Of a DNA stretch of 64,000 nt, positions 54,198 to 63,814 are shown in pieces. The stretch is from Lactobacillus sp. (lineage in GTDB: Bacteria > Bacillota > Bacilli > Lactobacillales > Lactobacillaceae), in contig JAUMUC010000001.1 of the NCBI GenBank assembly GCA_030530865.1, positions 247,320 to 311,319 on the forward strand. Reading direction: 5' to 3'. Both the position numbers and the translations under genes were made by a program. The stretch's first letter is position 1, and the number at the start of each line of letters is the position of its first letter. Under the pieces are notes generated by a model. It saw only the letters and a list, made by a program, of their open reading frames with translations, was not told the origin of the DNA and did no database searches.

Positions 54198-55592
54198 ATG
54201 ACTTTAAGAACTCCCAAAGAAATTGTCGGTATTTTAGATCAATATATTATTGGTCAAAAAGATGCTAAAAAAGCTGTTGCAGTTGCCTTATATAACCGTT
54301 ACCGTCGGATGCAATTATCGGGTGAATTGCAAAAAGAAATTACACCTAAAAATATGCTAATGGCAGGTCCAACCGGTGTTGGTAAAACTGAAATTGCTAG
54401 AAGATTAGCAGAAATAGTTGAAGCACCTTTCGTAAAAGTTGAAGCAACTAAATTTACTGAAGTCGGTTATGTCGGACGAGACGTGGAAGCAATGGTGCGT
54501 GATTTAGTAGCCAAGGCTGTTCAAATGGAAGAAAAGATTCAATTTGAACAAGTTAAGAGCCAAGCTACTAAGAAGGCCAATGAAATTATTGCGGAAGCGA
54601 TGGTTCCTGAAGAAAATCAAGCTGATAATAACAACAACAACTTTAATGGCTTTGACATGCAAGCTTTTCAAAATATGTTACAAGGCTTGCAAGATACACC
54701 AAAGACGGTCTCAGAAGAAACTAAAAGTAAGCGTCAAGCTGCTTTAGAAAAAATTGAAGCGGGTCTTTTAGAAGATGAAGAAGTAACAGTCGAAATTGCT
54801 CAAGCTCCAAAGGCTAATCCAATGAGCGACATGATGGGACAAATGGGGATGGATATGTCCTCAATGTTTTCTAACATGATGCCTCAACAAAAGGTTAAGC
54901 GGACTTTGGCGGTGAGGGATGCTAGAGAATTATTGATCAAGCAAGAATCAGCTAATTTAGTGGATTACGACGTGCTCTATCAAAAAGCCATTGATCGTAC
55001 CACGCAAAACGGAATTATTTTTATCGACGAAATTGATAAAATTGCTGAAAACTCAGCTAATAAGAGCAGTCAAGTTTCTCGTCAAGGTGTCCAAAGAGAT
55101 ATCTTGCCAATTGTTGAAGGTTCAACTGTCCAAACAAAATATGGTCCAGTTGATACTAACCATATTCTCTTCATTGCAGCTGGTGCCTTTGCTGAAAGTA
55201 AGCCAAGCGACTTAATTCCAGAATTACAAGGTCGTTTTCCAATTAGAGTTGAATTGAATGCCTTGACTAAGGATGACTTTGTCAAAATCTTGACTGACCC
55301 AGCTAACTCATTATTGAAGCAATACGAGGCACTTTTGCAAGCTGACGGTGTTAAGTTAATTTTCACCCAAGAAGCAATTGATCGCATTGCCCAAATCGCC
55401 TTTGATGTGAACACTGGTACGGATAATATTGGTGCCAGACGTTTAGCTACCATTTTAGAAAAATTACTCGAAGATATTCTTTATGAAGCACCCGACATGA
55501 ACATCGGTGAAATTAAAGTTACCGAAGCTTATGTGAATGAAAAATTGAGTGATATAATTACCAATAAGGATTTAACTAAGTTCATCCTATAA
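54198..55592 (+). CDS. hslU: HslU (ClpY) ATPase subunit
   Basis: AAA+ unfoldase of HslUV. Of 464 residues: Walker A GPTGVGKTE near 55, a variable, Asn- and Met-rich I domain (about 135-235), Walker B IIFIDEIDKI near 273-282, GARRL sensor and the C-terminal KFIL tail that docks into HslV. Intact. Follows hslV. Confidence 0.97.
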   Translation: MTLRTPKEIVGILDQYIIGQKDAKKAVAVALYNRYRRMQLSGELQKEITPKNMLMAGPTGVGKTEIARRLAEIVEAPFVKVEATKFTEVGYVGRDVEAMVRDLVAKAVQMEEKIQFEQVKSQATKKANEIIAEAMVPEENQADNNNNNFNGFDMQAFQNMLQGLQDTPKTVSEETKSKRQAALEKIEAGLLEDEEVTVEIAQAPKANPMSDMMGQMGMDMSSMFSNMMPQQKVKRTLAVRDARELLIKQESANLVDYDVLYQKAIDRTTQNGIIFIDEIDKIAENSANKSSQVSRQGVQRDILPIVEGSTVQTKYGPVDTNHILFIAAGAFAESKPSDLIPELQGRFPIRVELNALTKDDFVKILTDPANSLLKQYEALLQADGVKLIFTQEAIDRIAQIAFDVNTGTDNIGARRLATILEKLLEDILYEAPDMNIGEIKVTEAYVNEKLSDIITNKDLTKFIL

Positions 55593-55615
55593 TTCTGCAG
55601 AAAGAGTAAGAATAG

Positions 55616-56497
55616 ATGAAATATCAATTAGCAAATAAAATGATTCAAGTCACTGTTGATGAACACGGTGCAGAATTGACTAGTGTTAAGGGAGTAAATA
55701 GTCATTTCGAATATTTATGGCAAGCCGATCCTAAGGTTTGGGGTAAGCATAGTCCGGTATTGTTCCCAATTGTTGGAGCTTTACGCGATGATCAATATCA
55801 ATATGCTGGTAAAACTTATCATTTAGGCCAACATGGTTTTGCTCATAATGAAGAATTCACGCTTGCTGAAAAAACTGATACTAAGATTGTACTTAGTTTA
55901 AAGAGCAATGATCGTTTAAAGGAAATGTATCCATTTGATTTTGAATTATTAGTGAGTTATGAATTGCTCAACAATATGATTCAAGTTGAATATCAAGTGA
56001 AGAATCTTGATGACAAGGAAATGATCTTCGGCATTGGTGGTCACCCTGGCTTTAACTTGCCAGTAGAAGATGGTCACAAGAAGACAGATTATTACTTGGC
56101 ATTTACCCCAGCCAAAGAACGGGTTAAGTTTCCAATTAAAGATCGCATGATCGATTGGGCACACCGTTCAATTGGGGCAACTAATACTTTAATCGGCTTA
56201 ACCGATGATTTATTTAAAGATGATGCTTTAATTTACGAATTATCTGGTGAAAACAAAGTAACTCTTCGCCGTGATGATGGTGAATTCCATATCAATTTAT
56301 GGACTGAAGGTGCCAAATTTATTGGAATTTGGTCACAATATCCAGCCACTGCTGACTATGTTTGTCTAGAACCTTGGTGGGGAATTGCTGATCGTAACGA
56401 TGGCAATGGCAACTTTGAAGATAAATATGGTATGAATCATTTGGCTAGTGGCGAAACTTTTAAAGCTAGCTTTAAAGTATCTTTCAATCATGAATAA
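55616..56497 (+). CDS. aldose 1-epimerase family protein
   Basis: Of 293 residues in the GalM/LacX-like superfamily: HGAELTSVKG, HGFAHNEEF, GGHPGFNLP and VCLEPWWGIADR (catalytic Glu region) are recognisable. Likely interconverts the alpha and beta anomers of a hexose or hexose phosphate; specificity unknown. It occupies the slot after hslU where codY lies in Bacillus. Follows hslU by 23 bases without a terminator. Confidence 0.87.
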   Translation: MKYQLANKMIQVTVDEHGAELTSVKGVNSHFEYLWQADPKVWGKHSPVLFPIVGALRDDQYQYAGKTYHLGQHGFAHNEEFTLAEKTDTKIVLSLKSNDRLKEMYPFDFELLVSYELLNNMIQVEYQVKNLDDKEMIFGIGGHPGFNLPVEDGHKKTDYYLAFTPAKERVKFPIKDRMIDWAHRSIGATNTLIGLTDDLFKDDALIYELSGENKVTLRRDDGEFHINLWTEGAKFIGIWSQYPATADYVCLEPWWGIADRNDGNGNFEDKYGMNHLASGETFKASFKVSFNHE

Positions 56498-56500
56498 AAT

Positions 56501-56534
56501 AAAAAGGACAAGAATTTAATCTTGTCCTTTTTTT
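56501..56534. terminator. bidirectional terminator between epimerase and plsY
   Basis: AAAAAGGACAAGA / TCTTGTCCTTTTT perfect stem with loop ATTTAA and flanking A and T tracts; it overlaps the end of plsY. Confidence 0.92.
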
Positions 56535-57145
56535 GATAAAACTAGCCAATAATAGAGGCCAAAGTTAACATGATTTTCTTTACCATGAATAATTCGCTTG
56601 ATATTTTCTCGGTGACTAACATAGATCAATACTAAAATGAACGCCATCAAAATGGTTAAATACAAGTCATGGAAAAAGAGTGAAATGATCACAATAATCG
56701 GCATGGTTAGTAGTGCACTAAGTGACACGGTACTGGTGATTAACAACAATGGGATGAAAACGAAAAAGCAACAAATGAAATATTGCAAATTGTAACCCAA
56801 GATGAAACCAGCAGTAGTTGCGACTGATTTTCCACCTTTAAATTTCAAAAAGATTGAAAAAGCATGTCCTAAAACTGCAGCTAAACCACAGAAAATTGCT
56901 AAAGAATGTTCTAGGTTGAAGAACATTGGCAAAAGGGCACAAACAGTTCCTTTGAAAAAATCAAAGATTAAAACAATCACACCAGCTTTTTTACCTAAGA
57001 CCCGAAAAGTATTGGTCGTTCCGATATTGCCAGAACCGTAATCTCTAATATCTTTGTGAAAAAAGCTTTTACTAATCACAACTCCAGTAGGAAATGATCC
57101 GATTAAGTATGATAGAATAAGTAGTGATATTTTTAAGATAGACAT
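56516..57145 (-). CDS. plsY: glycerol-3-phosphate acyltransferase PlsY
   Basis: Makes lysophosphatidate from acyl-phosphate and glycerol 3-phosphate, the first membrane step of phospholipid synthesis. Of 209 residues with five helices and the three PlsY motifs: SYLIGSFPTGVV, GSGNIGTTNTFRVLG, FKGGKSVATTAG, and later HRENIKRI. SD TAGGAGA upstream. Divergent from parEC, as in many Firmicutes. Confidence 0.96.
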   Translation of the reverse strand: MSILKISLLILSYLIGSFPTGVVISKSFFHKDIRDYGSGNIGTTNTFRVLGKKAGVIVLIFDFFKGTVCALLPMFFNLEHSLAIFCGLAAVLGHAFSIFLKFKGGKSVATTAGFILGYNLQYFICCFFVFIPLLLITSTVSLSALLTMPIIVIISLFFHDLYLTILMAFILVLIYVSHRENIKRIIHGKENHVNFGLYYWLVLSKKGQD

Positions 57146-57157
57146 TTGATTCTCCTA

Positions 57158-57214
57158 GAAAAAATACTACTGATATATTATCAGATATTGACTATAAAAA
57201 CAGTAGCTTTTTTT
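57158..57214 (+). promoter_or_regulatory. terminator-like hairpin with alternative fold before parE
   Basis: CTACTG (57167-57172) pairs with CAGTAG (57201-57206), framed by A6 and followed by T7 (57208-57214), like a terminator. A competing perfect hairpin, CTGATA (57170-57175) with TATCAG (57179-57184), uses part of the same left arm. No gene ends here on the plus strand. Confidence 0.45.
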
Positions 57215-57244
57215 ATAAGGTAATCTAACATTGGAGGACTTTAA

Positions 57245-59185
57245 GTGAGTAAGCAAAGCTATGACGATTCTTCCATCCAAATACTTGAAGGGTTGGAAGC
57301 CGTAAGAAAACGTCCAGGTATGTATATTGGTTCAACCGATATTAACGGTTTGAATCACCTGGTTTATGAAATTGTCGATAACTCTGTCGATGAAGCTATG
57401 GCCGGTTACGGTGATCAAATTGAAGTAACGATTCACGAAGATAATAGTATTACTGTTAAGGACTATGGTCGGGGGATGCCTACGGGGATGCACCCATCTG
57501 GTAAACCAACTATTGAAGTTATCTTAACTGTCTTGCACGCTGGTGGTAAGTTTACTGAACAAAACTACAAAACTTCTGGTGGTTTGCACGGGGTAGGTTC
57601 TAGTGTCGTTAACGCTCTTTCTAGTTATATGAAAGTTAGAGTTGTGCGTGATGGTCAAGCTTTTGAAGAAGAATTTCAAAATGGTGGACATCCCGTTGGC
57701 TCTTTGAAGAAATTAGGCCCAACTTCTGATCGTACTGGAACAACGATTACTTTTAAACCAGATCCAACAGTTTTCTCAACTATCAAATACAAGTACGACA
57801 CCATTAGAGAACGGATTATGGAATCTGCTTTCTTGCTTAAGGGTGTTAAGTTCATTTTGACCGATGAACGTGGTGAAGGAAAACGCGAAGAATTCAAATA
57901 TGACGACGGTATTCAATCTTTCGTTAAGTATTTGAACGAAGACAAGGATGTCTTAAGCGATATTTTCTACTTTGATGGCATGCAAGACGAGATCGAAATT
58001 GAATTTTCTGGTCAATATAATGATGGCTATGCGGAAAATGTTGTTTCATTCGTTAACAATGTTAGAACCCCAGGTGGTGGTAGCCATGAAGCGGGGATGC
58101 GTAGTGGATTCACCAAGGCTTTTAACGATTATGCCAAAAAGCAAGGCTTAATCGGTAAGAAAGAAAAGAACTTGGAAGGATCAGATTATCGTGAAGGTTT
58201 AAGTGCGGTCTTGTCTGTTAAGATCCCTGAAGAACTTTTGCAATTTGAAGGTCAAACTAAGGGTAAGTTAGGTACTCCACAAGCTCGTTCTGCTGTAGAA
58301 GCCTTGATTTACGAAAAGATGAGTTATTTCTTGATGGAAAATGGGGAAATGGCTCAAAATCTAGTTAAGAAAGCCCAAAGAGCTAGAGATGCACGTGAAG
58401 CTGCTAGAAAGGCTCGGGATGAAAGCCGTAGTGGTAAGAAGCGTCGTAAAAAAGAAGTTCTGTCTGGTAAACTAACCCCGGCTCAATCAAGAGACCCTAA
58501 GAAGAACGAATTATTCCTAGTCGAAGGGGACTCAGCCGGTGGTTCTGCTAAGCAAGGTCGGGATCGGAAGTTCCAAGCAATTTTGCCATTGAGAGGTAAA
58601 GTTTTAAACACTCAAAAAGCAAAATTAGCCGACATTTTCAAGAACGAAGAAATTAATACCATGATTCACACAATTGGTGCGGGTGTTGGAGCAGAATTCA
58701 ATATCAACGATGCCAATTATGACAAAATCATCATCATGACAGACGCGGACGATGACGGGGCTCACATTCAAATCTTGTTATTAACTTTCTTCTACAGATA
58801 CATGCGTCCAATGGTTGAAGCTGGTCGAGTTTACATCGCTTTGCCACCTTTATATCGTTTGCAAAAAGGTACTGGAGATAAGAGAAAAGTTGAATATGCT
58901 TGGACTGAAGCTGAATTAGCTAAAGCTCAAAAGGAATTTGCTCCAAAATACAACTTGCAACGTTTCAAAGGTTTGGGTGAAATGAATGCCGATCAATTAT
59001 GGCAAACTACCATGAATCCAGAATCAAGAATGTTGATTAGAGTTCGCATTGACGATGCTGCCATTGCCGAAAGAAGAGTTACTACTTTGATGGGTGATAA
59101 AGTTGAAGCACGTCGTAAGTGGATTGAAGATAATGTTGAATTTAAGCTTGGAGAAGCTGGCTCAATTTTAGATAGTGATCAATAA
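57245..59185 (+). CDS. parE: DNA topoisomerase IV subunit B
   Basis: ATPase subunit that decatenates daughter chromosomes with ParC. Of 646 residues: GHKL ATPase (VDNSVDEAMAGYG, DYGRGMPTGMHP, GLHGVGSSVVNALS), transducer, and TOPRIM with EGDSAGGSAKQGRDR and DADDDGAHI. Pairing with parC and the plsY neighbour distinguish it from gyrB. Start GTG 57245 with TTGGAGGA upstream. Confidence 0.96.
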   Translation: MSKQSYDDSSIQILEGLEAVRKRPGMYIGSTDINGLNHLVYEIVDNSVDEAMAGYGDQIEVTIHEDNSITVKDYGRGMPTGMHPSGKPTIEVILTVLHAGGKFTEQNYKTSGGLHGVGSSVVNALSSYMKVRVVRDGQAFEEEFQNGGHPVGSLKKLGPTSDRTGTTITFKPDPTVFSTIKYKYDTIRERIMESAFLLKGVKFILTDERGEGKREEFKYDDGIQSFVKYLNEDKDVLSDIFYFDGMQDEIEIEFSGQYNDGYAENVVSFVNNVRTPGGGSHEAGMRSGFTKAFNDYAKKQGLIGKKEKNLEGSDYREGLSAVLSVKIPEELLQFEGQTKGKLGTPQARSAVEALIYEKMSYFLMENGEMAQNLVKKAQRARDAREAARKARDESRSGKKRRKKEVLSGKLTPAQSRDPKKNELFLVEGDSAGGSAKQGRDRKFQAILPLRGKVLNTQKAKLADIFKNEEINTMIHTIGAGVGAEFNINDANYDKIIIMTDADDDGAHIQILLLTFFYRYMRPMVEAGRVYIALPPLYRLQKGTGDKRKVEYAWTEAELAKAQKEFAPKYNLQRFKGLGEMNADQLWQTTMNPESRMLIRVRIDDAAIAERRVTTLMGDKVEARRKWIEDNVEFKLGEAGSILDSDQ

Positions 59186-59200
59186 ATAGAAGGATAAAAA

Positions 59201-61678
59201 ATGGCGACTGATCAAAGAATTAAAGAAATGCCTTTGGAACAGGTCATGGGTGAACGTTTTGGACGATATTCAAAATATATTATCCAAGAACGGGCACTTC
59301 CCGATATCCGAGATGGATTAAAGCCTGTACAACGAAGAATTCTTTATGCAATGTATGAAGATAACAATACCTATGATAAAGCCTACAAGAAGGCTGCTAA
59401 GGCCGTTGGTAACATCATGGGTAACTATCACCCACACGGGGATAGTTCAATTTATGGTGCGTTGGTCCACCTTTCTCAAGATTGGCGGATGCGTGAACCT
59501 TTAATTGAAATGCACGGTAACAATGGGTCAATGGATGGGGATGGCCCAGCTGCCATGCGTTATACTGAATCTCGATTAAGCAAGATTTCTAACTTATTAT
59601 TAGCAGATATCGACAAAGATACTGTTAAAAAAGTGCTTAACTTCGATGATACAGAATATGAACCTGTAGTTTTACCGGCACGTTTTCCTAACCTTTTGGT
59701 GAATGGTTCAACTGGTATTTCTGCTGGTTATGCCACTGAAATTCCACCACACAATTTAAAAGAAGTTTTGGATGCAACGATTTACTTATTGCAACATCCT
59801 GAAGCAACGCTTGATGATTTAATGCAATTTGTGAAAGGTCCAGATTTTCCAACTGGCGGAATCGTTTTAGGTAAAAGTGGCTTAAAGTCTGCTTATGAAA
59901 CTGGTAAAGGCCGGATTCAAGTTAGAGCTAAGACCAAGATTGCTGAATTGAAGGGACATCGTGAACAAATCATTGTGACCGAAATTCCATTTGATGTAAA
60001 CAAAGCAATGCTGGTTAAGAAGATTGATGAAATTAGAGTCAACCGTGAAATTGATGGAATTGCGGAAGTTAGGGATGAAACTGACCGTCATGGTTTATCA
60101 ATTGTCATTGAATTGAAGAAGGCTGCAGATGCTGAAAATATCTTGAATTACCTCTTCAAGGCAACTGACTTGCAAGTTTCTTACAACTTCAACATGGTGG
60201 CCATTGACCAAATGACGCCAGTCCAAGTAGGCTTAAAACGAATTTTGTCAGCTTACTTAGCCCATGAAAAAGAAGTTGTTACTAACCGGATCAAGTTTGA
60301 CTTAAACAAAGCGGAAGCCCGTTTAGAAATCGTTCAAGGTTTGATTCATGCGATGGATGTCTTGGATGAATTAATTAAGACCATCCGTAAATCCAAGAAC
60401 AAGCAAGATGCTCAAGCTAACATTATTGAGCAATTTGATTTTTCTAAGCGTCAAGCAGAAGCCATTGTTAACTTGCAATTGTACCGCTTAACTAACACTG
60501 ACGTGACTGCTTTAATGGATGAAGAAAAATCTTTAAATGAAAAGATTGCTGAATTCAAGAAGTTGTTAACTGATGAAGTAGCATTTGATAAAAAGATTAT
60601 CGAAGAATTAACTGCCGTTAAGAAAGAATTTGGTTCAGATCGTCGAACTGAAATCTCTGACGAAACAGCTAAGATTGAAATCAACGAACAAGCTTTAGTA
60701 GTTGAAGAACAAACTAGAGTCCTCATCTCTAGTGATGGCTACATTAAGCGGTCTTCATTACGGTCATACCAATCAACTGACCCTGGTGAAAATGGCTTAC
60801 CTGATGGTGACCAAGTTGTCTTTGAAAAGAATACAACTACTTTGAAGCACTTATACTTATTCACTAACAAGGGTAATTTGGTTTACCGTCCAGTTAACGA
60901 AATTATCGATGTTAAGTGGAAAGAAACAGGACAACACTTGTCTCAAGAACTTGGCCTAGATCCCGATGAACAGATTATCAGAGTCTTTGAATTTGATAAG
61001 CTTGATGAAGCTCAAAACTTTGTTTTAGCTACAAACGATGGCTTTATCAAACAAGTGCAATTAGCTAACTTACAACCTACTAGAACATACAAGAGTAGGG
61101 CGATTATGGCTATGAAACTCAAGGACACAGAAAGTCGTGTAATTGGGGTTGATTTGGTTGGGGATGCTAGTGAATTTGAAATCACGCTCTTTACTAACCA
61201 AGCCTATGCTGTTAGATATGATTTAGCTGAAGTTCCTGAAAGTGGAGCTAGAGCAAGTGGTGTTAAGTCAGTCAACTTGAAGGACAACGACTATGTGGTT
61301 GACTATGCAATCTACAAGACCGACACAGTTGAAGAAGTGAAGGTAGCAATTGTCACTAACCGTGGTGCCTTCAAAGAAATGAAGCTTGATTTGATTAACA
61401 AAGTCACAAGAGCTAAGCGTGGTGTCATGGTACTTAGAGAATTGAAGTCTAATCCACACCGCATTGCTTGTCTCCAAACTTTCTATCAAAATCACGAAAT
61501 GACAATTATTAATTCAAGTCACCGAAACATTAAGATTAAAACTAACGAATTCCCAATGGGTGATCGTTATTCAAATGGATCATTTGTAGTCGATACGACA
61601 ACTGATGGAGTACCAGTTCAATTATTAATGGGCTCGGCTCTAGAAGATCAACGACATGACGCAAGTAGTCTATTTTAA
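59201..61678 (+). CDS. parC: DNA topoisomerase IV subunit A
   Basis: DNA-cutting subunit, 825 residues; catalytic Tyr121 (AAMRYTESR). N-terminal winged helix, tower, coiled coil (about 370-490) and C-terminal beta-pinwheel repeats (about 500-810). The quinolone-determining region reads YHPHGDSSIYGALVHLSQ (76-93): Ser82 corresponds to enteric Ser80, but Gly86 stands where Glu84 or Asp83 is usual. Starts 15 bases after parE. Confidence 0.97.
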   Translation: MATDQRIKEMPLEQVMGERFGRYSKYIIQERALPDIRDGLKPVQRRILYAMYEDNNTYDKAYKKAAKAVGNIMGNYHPHGDSSIYGALVHLSQDWRMREPLIEMHGNNGSMDGDGPAAMRYTESRLSKISNLLLADIDKDTVKKVLNFDDTEYEPVVLPARFPNLLVNGSTGISAGYATEIPPHNLKEVLDATIYLLQHPEATLDDLMQFVKGPDFPTGGIVLGKSGLKSAYETGKGRIQVRAKTKIAELKGHREQIIVTEIPFDVNKAMLVKKIDEIRVNREIDGIAEVRDETDRHGLSIVIELKKAADAENILNYLFKATDLQVSYNFNMVAIDQMTPVQVGLKRILSAYLAHEKEVVTNRIKFDLNKAEARLEIVQGLIHAMDVLDELIKTIRKSKNKQDAQANIIEQFDFSKRQAEAIVNLQLYRLTNTDVTALMDEEKSLNEKIAEFKKLLTDEVAFDKKIIEELTAVKKEFGSDRRTEISDETAKIEINEQALVVEEQTRVLISSDGYIKRSSLRSYQSTDPGENGLPDGDQVVFEKNTTTLKHLYLFTNKGNLVYRPVNEIIDVKWKETGQHLSQELGLDPDEQIIRVFEFDKLDEAQNFVLATNDGFIKQVQLANLQPTRTYKSRAIMAMKLKDTESRVIGVDLVGDASEFEITLFTNQAYAVRYDLAEVPESGARASGVKSVNLKDNDYVVDYAIYKTDTVEEVKVAIVTNRGAFKEMKLDLINKVTRAKRGVMVLRELKSNPHRIACLQTFYQNHEMTIINSSHRNIKIKTNEFPMGDRYSNGSFVVDTTTDGVPVQLLMGSALEDQRHDASSLF

Positions 61679-61679
61679 G

Positions 61680-61713
61680 AAAAAGCTCTGAGTAAAAGCT
61701 CAGGGCTTTTTTT
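61680..61713 (+). terminator. parEC terminator
   Basis: AAAAAGCTCTGAG / CTCAGGGCTTTTT stem with one wobble pair and T tract. Confidence 0.92.
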
Positions 61714-61726
61714 ATGAGCATTAAAA

Positions 61727-61755
61727 TTGACACCGCTTTCACAGTGCTAGATAAT
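61727..61755 (+). promoter_or_regulatory. lysR-ppaC promoter
   Basis: -35 TTGACA (61727-61732, perfect), 17-base spacer, -10 GATAAT (61750-61755). Confidence 0.65.
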
Positions 61756-61803
61756 AAGATTAAGGGTAAGTGAAAAGAGTATGAACCTAGAGGAGGTGGT
61801 TCT

Positions 61804-62739
61804 ATGACAGACAATTCAGATTTGCTTTTGTCAAAGTCTGTTAAATATTTCTTGCAACTAACCGAAGATATGAATTATACGCAAGCTGCCCAAAGTCTAG
61901 GGATTACTCAACCTGCGCTGACTCAACAAATTAAGAAGATGGAGAATGCCATCGGTACGCCATTATTTGGTATTAGTGGTAAAAAATTATTCCTGACAGA
62001 AGCCGGAAAACGGATGAAGTCTACAGCCGAGAAGTTAAGGAGCATCGTAGACAATGTGACTAAGGAATTAGAAGTGTATACCAGACCCGAGCAAGGTAAC
62101 TTAACAATCGGTGTCCTTTCAGGAATTAATACTAAGATTATCAGCACATTCCTTTCCACTTTTTTAAAAAAATATCCTCAAATACGTTTGAATGTAGTTT
62201 CTGAAGATGATATTTATCAGATGTACAGAGATCTTGACCATAATAAGTTGGATTTCATTTTTAACTATTTGCCACATGATTTATCAAATGTACAGATTAA
62301 CTTCCAAAGATATCAATCTGATGTATTTACTAAGGAAAAACCTATAGTTTTAATTGATAAGGATTCGCAACTTAGTTTGAATGAACACAAGCTATGGGCA
62401 GGTTATTCAAGTAATTACTTATACAATCACATTCTAAAGAATAATCGCAATAAGCCTAGTTTAGTTTACATGACCAGTAATCTATATGACCTGTTAGCCC
62501 TAGCAAAACAAAATGACTACGCAGTCATTATTGGGTCAGAAACGTTTAAATTACTACCTGATTATTTGCAAAAAGAGTTCAAAGTAAGTGAAACATACGA
62601 TGATGTTGAATTACGAGTAGCTCTAACATACACTAAATCTAGTCTGGCAATTCCAAGATCAAAAAACTTTATAAAAGAGTGGGTGAAATTCTTGGATAAT
62701 GAGCCATATTCTAGTAGACTAGAAGACAGTAGCAAATAA
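61804..62739 (+). CDS. LysR family transcriptional regulator
   Basis: Of 311 residues: N-terminal winged HTH (about 10-68, MNYTQAAQSLGITQPALTQQIKKMENAIGTPLF in segments) and a substrate-binding effector domain (about 90-300). The effector is not known. It lies 23 bases before ppaC in the same direction rather than divergent from a target as LysR genes often are. SD GAGGAGGTGG upstream. Likely shares its promoter with ppaC. Confidence 0.92.
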   Translation: MTDNSDLLLSKSVKYFLQLTEDMNYTQAAQSLGITQPALTQQIKKMENAIGTPLFGISGKKLFLTEAGKRMKSTAEKLRSIVDNVTKELEVYTRPEQGNLTIGVLSGINTKIISTFLSTFLKKYPQIRLNVVSEDDIYQMYRDLDHNKLDFIFNYLPHDLSNVQINFQRYQSDVFTKEKPIVLIDKDSQLSLNEHKLWAGYSSNYLYNHILKNNRNKPSLVYMTSNLYDLLALAKQNDYAVIIGSETFKLLPDYLQKEFKVSETYDDVELRVALTYTKSSLAIPRSKNFIKEWVKFLDNEPYSSRLEDSSK

Positions 62740-62762
62740 AAAAGATAAGAGGTTTATAACCA

Positions 62763-63695
62763 ATGGAAAAAGAATTTGTTTTTGGACACCAAAATCCTGA
62801 TACCGATGCAATCGGCACAGCTATTGCATATTCATACTTACAAAATAAATTAGGTTTCAACACTGAAGCTGTTGCTTTGGGTGAACCTAACGACGAAACT
62901 CAATACGCTTTGGACAAGTTGGGTTTTAAAGCTCCTAGGGTAATTGAAAAAGCAGCACCAGAAGTTAAAGCTGTTATGCTTGTTGACCATAATGAACCAC
63001 AACAAAGCGTGTCAGATATTGCGGATGTGAAAGTAACTCACGTGGTTGATCACCACAGAATTATGAACTTCAACACTAGTGATCCTTTGTTCTACCGTGC
63101 TGAAGCAGTAGGTTGTACTTCAACTGTTGTTTGGAAGTTGTTCAACGAACAAGGTGTTGAAATTCCTGAAAACATTGCAGGAATTATGGCATCAGCTATC
63201 ATTTCAGACACTTTATTATTGAAGTCACCAACCACTACTGACGATGATAAGAAGGCTCTTGAAGCTTTAGCAAAGATCGCTGGCATTGATGTTCAAAGTT
63301 ATGGATTAGCAATGCTTAAGGCTGGTACAAACATCGCTGCTAAGTCTGAAGATGAATTAATTGACTTGGACGCTAAGAGTTTTGACTTAAACGGCAAGAC
63401 TGCTAGAATCGCTCAAGTTAACGTTGTTGATCTTGAAGAAGCTGTAGTACGTAAGGAAGCCTTCATTAAAGCAATGCAAGACTCAAGTGCTAAAAACGGA
63501 TATGACATGTTTATGTTATTGATCACCAACATTTTAGATTCTGATTCAGTAGCATTTATCATCGGCGATGAAGATGCTCAAAGCAAGTTCGAAAAAGCAT
63601 TTGGTGAAAAGTTGCAAGACAACGAAATGAAGTTATCAGGCGTTGTTTCAAGAAAGAAACAAGTGGTACCTCCATTGACAGAAGCATTTAATTAA
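62763..63695 (+). CDS. ppaC: manganese-dependent inorganic pyrophosphatase
   Basis: DHH-family class II PPase; cleaves pyrophosphate and so drives biosynthesis. Of 310 residues: [13 protein letters not shown] (8-20), [14 protein letters not shown] (the DHH motif, about 95-103), TSTVVWKLF and the C-terminal [10 protein letters not shown] phosphate-binding motif. Strong codon bias. Follows lysR by 23 bases and ends in a terminator. Confidence 0.97.
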   Translation: MEKEFVFGHQNPDTDAIGTAIAYSYLQNKLGFNTEAVALGEPNDETQYALDKLGFKAPRVIEKAAPEVKAVMLVDHNEPQQSVSDIADVKVTHVVDHHRIMNFNTSDPLFYRAEAVGCTSTVVWKLFNEQGVEIPENIAGIMASAIISDTLLLKSPTTTDDDKKALEALAKIAGIDVQSYGLAMLKAGTNIAAKSEDELIDLDAKSFDLNGKTARIAQVNVVDLEEAVVRKEAFIKAMQDSSAKNGYDMFMLLITNILDSDSVAFIIGDEDAQSKFEKAFGEKLQDNEMKLSGVVSRKKQVVPPLTEAFN

Positions 63696-63724
63696 AAAAG
63701 AGAGATCGCAAGATCTCTTTTTTA
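63695..63724 (+). terminator. ppaC terminator
   Basis: AAAAAGAGAGATC / GATCTCTTTTTT stem with loop GCAA and T tract. Confidence 0.92.
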
Positions 63725-63730
63725 TTTTTT

Positions 63731-63770
63731 CTTCAAAATATTGTCTTATTTCCTTCAAAATGTTATCTTT
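63731..63770 (+). promoter_or_regulatory. promoter with a tandem 18-base direct repeat
   Basis: CTTCAAAATATTGTCTTA (63731-63748) and CTTCAAAATGTTATCTTT (63753-63770) are near-identical and 22 bases apart, about two helix turns. They include a -35 TTGTCT (63741-63746) and, 17 bases on, a -10 TATCTT (63764-63769, preceded by TGT). Confidence 0.5.
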
Positions 63771-63814
63771 TTATAGTTGTAATTATTTAGCGTATTGAAG
63801 GGAATATATTTTGT

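Noticed and set aside
55082-55453. 123-codon open frame antisense to hslU, and a 120-codon one antisense to rsmD (2-364).
   Set aside because: Both mirror conserved coding sequence on the plus strand and have no SD or family match.
57245-59185. Assignment of the type II topoisomerase B subunit as gyrB.
   Set aside because: The gene is paired with a parC-type A subunit and next to plsY, the usual parEC neighbourhood; length and order favour parE.
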